A stretch of 6,268 nucleotides of DNA from an uncultured Eubacteriales bacterium (lineage in GTDB: Bacteria > Bacillota_A > Clostridia > Christensenellales > Aristaeellaceae): positions 1 through 6,268 of the forward strand of contig CACYNZ010000218.1 of NCBI GenBank assembly GCA_902775835.1. Direction: 5' to 3'. Both the position numbers and the translations under genes were made by a program. Of the stretch, positions 1-6,124 are shown one piece after another. The notes beneath the pieces are model-generated. The model saw only the letters and a list, made by a program, of their open reading frames with translations, did not search any database and was not told the origin of the DNA. Positions within the stretch are counted from its first letter, which is position 1, and each line of letters starts with the position of its first letter.

Positions 1-673
1 CGATCTTGTACATCATGTTTTCCATTTCGGAGAAGGACATGACGCCATTGACCACGTTGGAATGGATCATGAAGGGGGGGATCACATAAGTGAAACCGCG
101 GTCAATCATGAAGTCACGGGCATAGGAGAGAATGGCACTGTGCAGGCGGGCCACATCACCCAGGAGATAGTAGAATCCAGTGCCGCTGGTTGAGCGAGCG
201 GCGTCCAGATCAATGCCGTTGAGCTTCTCCATGATATCAATATGGTAGGGGATCTCGTAATCCGGCACAACGGGCTCGCCGAAACGCTCAATCTCCACAT
301 TCTCGGAATCATCCTTGCCGATCGGCACGCTGGGATCGATGATGTTGGGAATGACCAGCATCCGGGTGCGGATTTCCTTTTCGAGATCCTCCTCAGACTT
401 TTCCAGTGCTTCCAGCTCGTCGCCCAGAGCCGCCACCTGCTGCTTGGTCTGCTCGGCTTCTTCCTTCAGGCCCTTGCCGATAAGGCCGCCGATCTGCTTG
501 GACAGTGTCTTGCGCTGATTGCGGAGCGTATCAGCCTTCTGACGGGCCTGACGATACTCCTGGTCCAGTGCAATGACCTCGTCCACCAGCACCAGTTTCT
601 GGTCCTGGAATTTCTTGCGGATGTTTTCGCGTACCAGATCAGGGTTGGTACGCAGAAGATTGATGTCCAGCAT
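1..673 (-). CDS. serS: Seryl-tRNA synthetase, N-terminal 224 residues (runs off the left edge)
   Basis: Charges tRNA-Ser with serine in the cytoplasm (class II aminoacyl-tRNA synthetase). The protein opens with MLDINLLRTNPDLVRENI, typical of SerRS. Residues about 30-105 are a charged heptad-rich stretch, the long antiparallel coiled-coil arm that grips the tRNA-Ser variable arm. The catalytic domain begins after VIPNIIDPSVPIG, with TSGTGFYYLLGDVARLHSA near 162-180 and a motif-1-like segment ending in VIPPF (197-201). Where many bacterial enzymes have a GTGQLPKF-type segment, this one reads VVNGVMSFSEMENMMYKI (207-224), which suggests a divergent SerRS subtype. A full SerRS is about 420 residues, so roughly the C-terminal half, including motifs 2 and 3, is outside the window. 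The ATG at 673-671 follows an AGGAGGAGGA ribosome site (691-682) with 8 bases between. Expression is controlled by the T-box leader just upstream. Confidence 0.96.
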   Translation of the reverse strand, partial: MLDINLLRTNPDLVRENIRKKFQDQKLVLVDEVIALDQEYRQARQKADTLRNQRKTLSKQIGGLIGKGLKEEAEQTKQQVAALGDELEALEKSEEDLEKEIRTRMLVIPNIIDPSVPIGKDDSENVEIERFGEPVVPDYEIPYHIDIMEKLNGIDLDAARSTSGTGFYYLLGDVARLHSAILSYARDFMIDRGFTYVIPPFMIHSNVVNGVMSFSEMENMMYKI

Positions 674-712
674 GTCCGAAATCCTCCTCCTAAACTATGG
701 CAGTGCCGGGGC

Positions 713-741
713 AAAGAAAAAGCCGTCCCAATGCCGGGACG
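713..741 (-). terminator. Intrinsic terminator of the serS T-box leader
   Basis: The stem CGTCCC/GGGACG (741-736 and 729-724) has loop GGCATT and is followed by GCTTTTTCTTT. The 5' strand (CTCGTCCC) is the same sequence that completes the antiterminator with the T-box, so terminator and antiterminator exclude each other. It may also serve as the only terminator for transcripts coming from the upstream ImmA/IrrE-like gene. Confidence 0.92.
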
Positions 742-930
742 AGCTGTGCTCGCGGTACCACCCAGATTGCCTGCTCAGCAGGCCGCTTGATTTCGCTGTA
801 AGGGGCTGCCCCGCAGACTCATCGCCGCTACCCTCGGGAAGTGGAAAAGATCTGTGCATCCGCTGTCTTGCACCTCCCGACAGCTCTCTTCGGGATGCTT
901 CAGGTCCGGTTCTTCCGTTCATCAGGTTTC
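713..930 (-). promoter_or_regulatory. T-box riboswitch leader of serS, predicted specifier UCC (Ser)
   Basis: A tRNA-sensing transcription attenuator. The diagnostic T-box GGGTGGTACCGCG lies at 763-751 and is followed by an intrinsic terminator whose 5' strand would otherwise belong to the antiterminator. Stem I can be drawn by hand: base GGAAG/CTTCC, mid-helix CTG-AA-GCATCC with GGATGC-A-CAG, and a distal hairpin GCTGTC/GACAGC carrying GGGAGGTGCAA, which resembles the conserved distal loop, next to an AGAGAG bulge region. In the specifier loop the 3' strand ends in TCC followed by A (845-842), just before the CTTCC closing helix, the usual position of the codon. TCC is a serine codon, matching serS. 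Stem III is GCCTGC-TGA-GCAGGC (783-769). The 5' end is set by the promoter and is approximate (about ±3 bases). Uncharged tRNA-Ser should favour read-through. Confidence 0.93.
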
Positions 931-2162
931 CTGTCTATTATACATATCGGTCCAAGGATTTCAAGGGTTGAGCCATGTTTTTGAGTTTTTGGCGCGTCCG
1001 GCTGAAAAACGGAAATCCTGCGTGCCCTGTCCATGGTTTTGCCGTAGGTGAGTCTCGAGGTATGCGTGAGCCGATACGCTGCCTCCGCCGTAAGCTGTCC
1101 CTGACTGACGGCATGGTCAGCAGCAAGCAGAAAGCGCACGTCCCAGGGCAGGGAAACCATCTCCGCCCAGATGCTGGCCCGGATGACGAGGTTTTCCTTT
1201 CCGGGCGTCCAGGTGGACATGGTCATGTTTTTCATGGTCTGAAGCCTGTCCGGTGCAATCTCCCCGAGGGCGGCGGCACGCCGGAGAAAGGCATAGGGAC
1301 TGATCATGTAGCGGTCTTCCAGAAGCGCCATTTTTCTGGGAAACTTTTCCTGGATGGAAGCCCAGCTGTCGGCAAAGAGCCGGGTGGGCATCAGCAGACA
1401 TTCCGTCACGTTCTCACAGAAGCGGTCCGCTTCATCTGTCAGCTCCTCACGGCTCAGGGGATCATTGAAAAGCCGGGTGCGTCCGCACAGAAGCTGAATG
1501 AGACTGAACAGCAGGGCATACAGCTGACCCCGGTACATATCGTTTGCGTTGACGTAGATGAAAGGATGCGGCTCGGAAGCGTAACTGTAGGACCTGCATT
1601 CGGAAACGGAAAGAAGGTACGGGTATTCGGCACAGAAGCCGTCATGGATATGCACCTGAATGCCTCTGGCAGACAGGGCCTTTCTGGTCCGCGCAAGGGC
1701 ATAGACCGGATCCTTCCACTGCGTGACAAAGTCCAGCGGCAGAGAGAAAAACTCACGGACGGCGTCAGCGGCTGCCTCAGCACTCTTTCCTCGGATCGCC
1801 GGGCAGTCGGAAAGGGAGAAGGCTGGCTCCGGCATGTGTTCTCGGCAGAAGTCAAGCGCCTGCAGATTGTACTGATGCATGTCCGCCAGGTTTCTGGAAG
1901 CGGTTTCGGTTTCCGGCGTGTCACAGGTGCGCATCCGGATCAGTTCGCAGTCCAGTTCCGGCGGCGCGGAAAGGTAGAAGTCGGACTCACGGATGCCCGT
2001 CAGATGAGCAACCTCATTGATTTCGTTGAAGGTGGGGAGGGCGGTTCCCCGGTGCCAGGCATCAAGGAGTTCAATGGCCTTCGGATGCGCGTGCATATCG
2101 CGTGCTCTCTGCAGTGCCCATTCGAGCACAGAGGGCTCCAGATGAAGGAAGGAAGGCGTCAT
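900..2162 (-). CDS. ImmA/IrrE-like protein (COG2856 layout) with degenerate zinc site and HTH
   Basis: A 420-residue protein arranged like XRE-ImmA/IrrE fusions, whose active members are zinc metallopeptidases that cut repressors. Residues about 8-70 resemble the HTH portion and its exit (AWHRGTALPTFNEINEVAHL, then FYLSAPPE at 62-69), but the segment for the two HTH helices looks several residues short. Residues 126-172 match the region preceding the protease core (AAADAVREFF, then an ALSARGIQVHI strand). FIYVNAND (201-208) precedes the core helix YALLFSLIQLLCG (215-227). Where the family has HEXXH this reads F219-S-L-I-Q223, so both histidines and the catalytic glutamate are missing. The later DEADRFCENVTECLLMP (243-259) matches the third-ligand helix but is about four residues longer. 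ISPYAFLRRAAALGEI (288-302) and the tail fit the family's C-terminus. The ATG at 2162 is chosen for the GAGGAG ribosome site 8 bases upstream; an ATG at 2198 lies in the preceding terminator. Family assignment is by motif recognition; regulatory or scaffolding activity is inference. Confidence 0.72.
   Translation of the reverse strand: MTPSFLHLEPSVLEWALQRARDMHAHPKAIELLDAWHRGTALPTFNEINEVAHLTGIRESDFYLSAPPELDCELIRMRTCDTPETETASRNLADMHQYNLQALDFCREHMPEPAFSLSDCPAIRGKSAEAAADAVREFFSLPLDFVTQWKDPVYALARTRKALSARGIQVHIHDGFCAEYPYLLSVSECRSYSYASEPHPFIYVNANDMYRGQLYALLFSLIQLLCGRTRLFNDPLSREELTDEADRFCENVTECLLMPTRLFADSWASIQEKFPRKMALLEDRYMISPYAFLRRAAALGEIAPDRLQTMKNMTMSTWTPGKENLVIRASIWAEMVSLPWDVRFLLAADHAVSQGQLTAEAAYRLTHTSRLTYGKTMDRARRISVFQPDAPKTQKHGSTLEILGPICIIDRKPDERKNRT
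937..964 (-). promoter_or_regulatory. Sigma-A-type promoter for serS
   Basis: The -35 TTGAAA (964-959), a 16-base spacer, and a perfect -10 TATAAT (942-937). The predicted start near 930 gives a T-box leader of the expected size. The promoter sits entirely inside the coding end of the upstream ImmA/IrrE-like gene. Confidence 0.8.
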
Positions 2163-2189
2163 TGAATCAACTCCTCGATGCTGGTTCAG

Positions 2190-2223
2190 GAAAAACAAGC
2201 GCGCAGCCCGGGGACTGCGCGCT
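2190..2223 (-). terminator. Intrinsic terminator after the HerA-like gene
   Basis: A perfect 9-bp stem AGCGCGCAG/CTGCGCGCT (2223-2215 and 2206-2198) with an 8-base GC-rich loop, followed by TGTTTTT. It begins 5 bases after the stop codon of the HerA-like gene and ends 27 bases before the start of the ImmA/IrrE-like gene, so it may set the ratio of the two by partial read-through. Confidence 0.88.
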
Positions 2224-2228
2224 GGAGC

Positions 2229-4223
2229 TTACTTTTTCTTGCCGAATATGCCGGAAATGGAACCCATGATGCCGCGGGTGATCTGGCGGGTGACCTCACG
2301 GGTGGCGGTGGCAATCGCTGTGTTGGTAACGCGGCCCACAACGGAATCATTCTTCTTTGCACGGGCTGCGCGCTCTTCACGAAGCTCATCGGCACGCTCA
2401 CGGCGTTTCCTGGCTTCCTCTTCCTTGGCAAGCCGTTCTGCTTCCTTGCGTGCTTTCTCAGCTTCCTTTTCCAGCCTGGCCTGTTCTTTGGGATCCATGA
2501 CCGGAGCCTGCGCAGGGCCGACCGGCATATAGGTACCGGTGGCGGGGTCAAGCTTCACGTTCATGACCTGCTGCTTGTACTGGCCTGTGACGGGATCATA
2601 CACCAGTACGGTCTGCTGCGTGACGGCTGCTGCGGTGGGTTCTTCCTTGACTTCCAGCACGGGGGCCTGGGCAGGCTTGGGAGCGGGAATATTGATTTCA
2701 GCCGGCTTGAGCGGCGTCATGCTGGGCAGTTCCTTCTGCACATAGGTTCCCGTGGCAGGATCAAAGACCATGAAGCCCTGGGGCCGTGCAGCCGCTGCCT
2801 GAGGCGCAGCCTGAGCGGGCTCGGCAGGTGCTTCCTCCTCCGCGTGATAGACCAGGGAAGGAATGTCGGTATCATAGCTGACGGGCTCTTCCTCAGGTAC
2901 ATAAACCAGGGAAGGAGTGGCGCTTTCTTCCACGTCATTCATGTCGGTGACCAGCATTTCGTATGCGCTGAAGCGGTCAACGATCTGGTCATACACGCCG
3001 AAGAAGGGGCTGGCTTCAATGATAGCCCTGCGCTGGGCTTCGCTGATAATGCCGATCTGGGACTGAGGCGGAAGAATGGTGGCTTTTTCGACGATTCCGG
3101 GCGCGCCTTTCGCGTCCAGGAAGGAGATCAGGGCTTCACCGGTCTGAAGACTGGTGATGGCTTCCTCCGTGGAGAACGCGGGATTGGCACGGAAGGTCTG
3201 GGCAGCAATCTTCACGGCCTTCTGGTCCAGAGGCGTGTAGGCACGCAGTGCGTGCTGGATGCGGTTGCCCAGCTGGCCGAGAATGCTCATGGGCAGGTCG
3301 GAAGGCGACTGGGTGACGAAGTACACGCCGACGCCCTTGGAGCGTACAAGGCGCACAACCTGGTTGATCTTTTCCAGCAGCGCTTTGCCGCAGTTGCTGA
3401 ACAGAAGATGCGCTTCGTCAAAGAAGAAGACCATCCTGGGCTTGTCCAGATCGCCCACTTCAGGCAGACGCTCGTAGACTTCGCTGAGCATCCAGAGCAT
3501 GAAGGTGGAATACATGGTGGGATTGCGGAAAAGACGGTCTGCAGCCAGTACGTTGATCGTGCCGCGCCCGGATTCATCCTGGGTGAGCCAGTCTTCGATC
3601 TTCAGGGCAGGTTCGCCGAAGAAACGGTCGCCGCCCTGATCTTCCAGAACGGTAATGGCTCTCTGGATGGCACCGATGGACGAGGTGGCGATATTGCCGT
3701 ACTTGAGCGTATAACGGGCGCTGTTTTCGCCGGCGTACTGCAGAATGGCTTTCAGGTCCCGGATATCCAGGAGCAGCATGCCTTCATCATCGGCAATGTG
3801 GAAAATGATGTCAAGAATGCCGGCCTGGGTTTCATTCAGGCCGAGCATGCGCCCGAGAAGAACCGGACCCATTTCAGAGACGGTGGCGCGCACCGGGTGT
3901 CCCTTTTCACCGTACAGATCCCAGAACGTGACGGGATTCTCGGCAAACGAAAAGGAGGGAACGCCGCATTCGCGCAGACGGGCCGCAATCTTTTCATTGT
4001 CGCTTCCTGACAGTGCCATGCCGCTGAGATCGCCCTTGACGTCAGCCATGAAAACAGGAACGCCCATGGCAGAGAAACCTTCAGCCAGTACCTGAAGAGT
4101 AACGGTTTTGCCGGTTCCCGTGGCACCGGAAATCAGGCCGTGGCGGTTCGCCAGGGCGGGAAGAAGGCATACCGCATTAAGCTGCTGGGTAGTACCTACC
4201 CAGATACTGTTGCCGTAAAGCAT
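2229..4223 (-). CDS. HerA-like P-loop ATPase of the DUF853/YjgR type, with extended C-terminal linker
   Basis: A 664-residue ATPase of the HerA/FtsK-like superfamily (COG0433; helicase HerA-like, DUF853). Seen: Walker A GATGTGKT (33-40), the conserved [10 protein letters not shown] (61-70), Walker [13 protein letters not shown] (264-275), and the [18 protein letters not shown] sensor region (294-311) followed by [20 protein letters not shown] (318-337). Residues 1-430 cover the usual domain. The rest is unusual: 437-480 is acidic and Ala/Pro-rich with two PSLVY-x-x-EEE copies; 486-565 holds three DPxTGxY repeats separated by Pro/Ala linker; 575-622 is a Lys/Glu/Arg-rich predicted coiled coil; and 627-664 is the Gly/Thr/Ile-rich tail ending GIFGKKK, resembling the end of YjgR proteins. 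No signal peptide or membrane segment is evident. The ATG follows AGGAGGA (4237-4231) by 7 bases, and a promoter lies just upstream. The biological role of this family is not established; DNA translocation or processing is only inferred from superfamily membership. Confidence 0.93.
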   Translation of the reverse strand: MLYGNSIWVGTTQQLNAVCLLPALANRHGLISGATGTGKTVTLQVLAEGFSAMGVPVFMADVKGDLSGMALSGSDNEKIAARLRECGVPSFSFAENPVTFWDLYGEKGHPVRATVSEMGPVLLGRMLGLNETQAGILDIIFHIADDEGMLLLDIRDLKAILQYAGENSARYTLKYGNIATSSIGAIQRAITVLEDQGGDRFFGEPALKIEDWLTQDESGRGTINVLAADRLFRNPTMYSTFMLWMLSEVYERLPEVGDLDKPRMVFFFDEAHLLFSNCGKALLEKINQVVRLVRSKGVGVYFVTQSPSDLPMSILGQLGNRIQHALRAYTPLDQKAVKIAAQTFRANPAFSTEEAITSLQTGEALISFLDAKGAPGIVEKATILPPQSQIGIISEAQRRAIIEASPFFGVYDQIVDRFSAYEMLVTDMNDVEESATPSLVYVPEEEPVSYDTDIPSLVYHAEEEAPAEPAQAAPQAAAARPQGFMVFDPATGTYVQKELPSMTPLKPAEINIPAPKPAQAPVLEVKEEPTAAAVTQQTVLVYDPVTGQYKQQVMNVKLDPATGTYMPVGPAQAPVMDPKEQARLEKEAEKARKEAERLAKEEEARKRRERADELREERAARAKKNDSVVGRVTNTAIATATREVTRQITRGIMGSISGIFGKKK
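2529..2768 (-). repeat. Three coding repeats of the type (V/L)-x-D-P-x-T-G-x-Y
   Basis: VFDPATGTY (2768-2742, residues 486-494), VYDPVTGQY (2603-2577, residues 541-549) and KLDPATGTY (2555-2529, residues 557-565) lie in the linker of the HerA-like ATPase. A PAQAPV-(L/M)-(E/D)-x-KE unit also occurs twice, near residues 518 and 570. Codons differ between copies (for example CCTGCCACGGGAACC against CCCGCCACCGGTACC), so the motif is kept at protein level rather than being a recent DNA duplication. Confidence 0.85.
2832..2915 (-). repeat. Two PSLVY-x-x-EEE coding repeats
   Basis: [10 protein letters not shown] (2915-2886, residues 437-446) and [10 protein letters not shown] (2861-2832, residues 455-464) sit at the junction between the ATPase domain and the linker of the HerA-like protein. 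They share a TCCTTCCCTGGT core at DNA level. Confidence 0.75.
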
Positions 4224-4258
4224 GGTTTGTTCCTCCTGATGTTCAGATTATTGTAGAT

Positions 4259-4287
4259 ATTGTAAGGTTTTATGTGCATCAAGTCAA
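4259..4287 (-). promoter_or_regulatory. Sigma-A-type promoter for the HerA-like gene
   Basis: The -35 TTGACT (4287-4282), an exact 17-base A/T-rich spacer, and the -10 TACAAT (4264-4259). The start point would lie near 4252, giving a short leader of about 28 bases before the ATG at 4223. The -35 box shares two bases with the T-tract of the preceding terminator. Confidence 0.8.
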
Positions 4288-4321
4288 GAAAAGAGGCGGG
4301 AAAACCAGAGGTTTCCCCGCC
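4285..4321 (-). terminator. Intrinsic terminator of the acetyltransferase-oxidoreductase operon
   Basis: A 12-bp stem GGCGGGGAAACC/GGTTTTCCCGCC (4321-4310 and 4306-4295, one G·U pair) with loop TCT, followed by TCTTTTCTT. It begins three bases after the stop codon of the oxidoreductase gene. Confidence 0.93.
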
Positions 4322-4324
4322 GTG

Positions 4325-4966
4325 TCATTTGCCGTCCGGAAAAGAGGTGAAGCAGGCCGGCACTTCCTTTTCCGGAAGCCCGCCCTCAGAGGCTGCCTGC
4401 TCAATGGCATGGATCAGAAAGGCCATGTTCCGGGCAAGCGTGCGCATGGTCTGAAGGCCTTCTGCGTCCTTGCGCACATCATCCGCGGTGAAGCCGTGTA
4501 CATTGTTCCAGTACTGGCTGGATACCACGGGCATGCCGCAGATCGTGAAATACTTGTTGAGCACATCAAAGGATGCCGTGGCGCCTGCACGCCGGCAGGA
4601 GACCACACTGGCGCCGCATTTCATGGTTTTGTCAAAGTGCGTGGAATAGAACAGTCTGTCCATGAATGCAAGCAGCGTGGCGTTCGGGCTTGCGTAATAG
4701 ACAGGGCTTCCGACAATCAGCCCTGCGGCGGTCTCAAACATGGCAGCCACTTCATTGACCTTATCCTGAAATACGCACTGTCCGGCGGTGTGGCAGTGGC
4801 CGCAGTCCACGCAGCCCCGAATATCGGACTGTCCGATCTGGATCAGACGGCCTTCGATGCCGTGCTGTTCGAGCTCAAGCCGGATTTCTTCAAGAGCCGT
4901 GTAGGTACAGCCGCGCGGGTGCGGACTTCCGTTGATCAGTAAAACGATGGGACGGGACTGTGTCAT
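4325..4966 (-). CDS. Flavodoxin-fold NAD(P)H/FMN oxidoreductase with a CX2CX2CX5C cluster
   Basis: A 213-residue cytoplasmic flavoprotein of the NADPH-dependent FMN reductase / iron-sulfur flavoprotein group. The N-terminal strand VLLINGSP leads into the FMN phosphate loop GSPHPRGCT (13-21). GSPVYY (86-91) is the second flavin-contacting loop, followed by the helix ATLLAFMDRLFY (96-107), which usually contributes to the dimer interface, and SCRRAGA (123-129). Between them is C52-x2-C55-x2-C58-x5-C64 followed by D68, the arrangement that binds a 4Fe-4S cluster in Isf-type proteins; many relatives have the same cysteines without a proven cluster. The physiological substrate is unknown. The gene starts 24 bases after the acetyltransferase stop, with AAGGAAG (4980-4974) 7 bases before the ATG, so the two are very likely cotranscribed. 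Confidence 0.93.
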   Translation of the reverse strand: MTQSRPIVLLINGSPHPRGCTYTALEEIRLELEQHGIEGRLIQIGQSDIRGCVDCGHCHTAGQCVFQDKVNEVAAMFETAAGLIVGSPVYYASPNATLLAFMDRLFYSTHFDKTMKCGASVVSCRRAGATASFDVLNKYFTICGMPVVSSQYWNNVHGFTADDVRKDAEGLQTMRTLARNMAFLIHAIEQAASEGGLPEKEVPACFTSFPDGK

Positions 4967-4990
4967 AGAACATCTTCCTTTCTGGTTTTC

Positions 4991-6124
4991 TCAGAAGCTG
5001 TCAGCGTATCCGAGATGGAACGGCAGCGAGCAGAGAGAAGCAAGCGGATGTGAGGCGGGCAGGATCTGGGGCGCGAAGGGCGAGAAAAAGATGTCCATCG
5101 CCGACTGGGCAGAAAGCGTGAGTCCATCTCCGGAGGGGATGGCATGCACGGCGGTGTTTCCGCTCTGCACGCTCAGATGCAGCGTGGGACTGCCGTCAAT
5201 CCGGACCATCACATCTGTGTCCGGCAGAGGATTCAGCCGGTTTTTCAGGGGAAGCAGGGCGGAAAGCACCCGCTCCCAGCTGAGCACCCGGATCATCATA
5301 CAGGGGTAGAGTTCCGCGTGATCCGCCATGGAGAGAAGGAAACGGATGCGTTCGGTTTCCCAGGGCGCGCATTCCAGTGACAGGGAACGCAGACCGGATG
5401 CTTCCATATAGGCCTTGATCGCTTCCGGATAACGTTCCGGCGCATCGAGTCCGATTTCAGCAAGATCCCCGCCGGCATAGCCCAGAAGACGGCCGTTACG
5501 CAGGATGCTGCACATGGGTTTGCCGGACGTCTGTACGCTTCTTGCAAACATGGGCCGCGTGACATGGAACGGCGCGCGCTCCTGCAGGCTCTGAAAAAAA
5601 CCGATGTGCTCCGTATCCTCTTCGCGGAAGGGCTCAAACGAATACCCGGTGCTGTCTGTTTCCCGCAGAGCATGCCGCACATTGCCGGAAGTCACCGTAA
5701 AGTTCCAGGTCTGTCCGCCCGGCATAAAGCCATAATATCCGTAACGCTGACGCTGACCGCCGAGAACCAGCATGTCATAGCCGTTTTTCTGCGCGGCATC
5801 AATGGCCATGTTCATGAGCTGTGCCATATATCCGTGCTTCCGGCAGGCGGGATGCACGGAAACGGACCCGATGTATCCGACTCGGAGCGTGCTGTCCAGC
5901 ACGTGTATCTCCGTGGGACGCATGCCGACCACGCCGCGGATACGGCCGTTTTCCCGGGCAATATAGTGCCAGGGTGTAAAGTCGGGCGTGTCCGGCCCGT
6001 AAACGGAGGGATAGAGCCGGCTGAAATCATGGGGCCGGACTGCCTGGGAAAAGATGGAGTTGATAAAGTCTATGATATCTTCCCGGTCTCCTGGCTGGGC
6101 GGGACCGAACGTGCATCCGGACAT
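4991..6124 (-). CDS. Eis-like GNAT N-acetyltransferase with SCP2-like C-terminal domain
   Basis: A 377-residue acetyltransferase that would transfer an acetyl group from acetyl-CoA to an amine. The first GNAT domain (about 5-150) shows [25 protein letters not shown], then the acetyl-CoA loop [15 protein letters not shown] (90-104; R95-x2-G98) and [18 protein letters not shown] (116-133). A second, degenerate GNAT-like domain spans about 160-280, and a sterol-carrier-like (SCP2) domain about 285-377 ends in [11 protein letters not shown]. This order and length match the Eis/Acetyltransf_9 family, whose characterised members acetylate aminoglycosides or proteins; the substrate here cannot be read from sequence. 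The start is fixed by AGGAGG (6137-6132) 7 bases upstream. It overlaps the end of the glycosyltransferase gene by 55 bases and is followed closely by the oxidoreductase gene, implying one operon. Confidence 0.9.
   Translation of the reverse strand: MSGCTFGPAQPGDREDIIDFINSIFSQAVRPHDFSRLYPSVYGPDTPDFTPWHYIARENGRIRGVVGMRPTEIHVLDSTLRVGYIGSVSVHPACRKHGYMAQLMNMAIDAAQKNGYDMLVLGGQRQRYGYYGFMPGGQTWNFTVTSGNVRHALRETDSTGYSFEPFREEDTEHIGFFQSLQERAPFHVTRPMFARSVQTSGKPMCSILRNGRLLGYAGGDLAEIGLDAPERYPEAIKAYMEASGLRSLSLECAPWETERIRFLLSMADHAELYPCMMIRVLSWERVLSALLPLKNRLNPLPDTDVMVRIDGSPTLHLSVQSGNTAVHAIPSGDGLTLSAQSAMDIFFSPFAPQILPASHPLASLCSLPFHLGYADSF

Noticed and set aside
695..922. A 75-codon minus-strand open frame in the serS leader
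   Set aside because: It lies entirely in the T-box RNA, crosses the antiterminator and terminator, and has no plausible ribosome site; the RNA structure explains the region.
975..2165. A 396-codon plus-strand open frame opposite the ImmA/IrrE-like gene
   Set aside because: No family resemblance or ribosome site. The minus-strand frame has family motifs and a well-placed GAGGAG.
2163..2198. An upstream ATG (2198) extending the ImmA/IrrE-like protein by 12 residues
   Set aside because: It lies within the terminator hairpin and T-tract with no ribosome site; the ATG at 2162 has GAGGAG at a proper distance.
2178..4010. A 610-codon plus-strand open frame opposite the HerA-like gene
   Set aside because: It mirrors the codon structure of the real gene, has no recognisable domain and no ribosome site, and its sequence reads as His/Gly/Arg-rich antisense translation. 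The minus strand carries clear Walker motifs.
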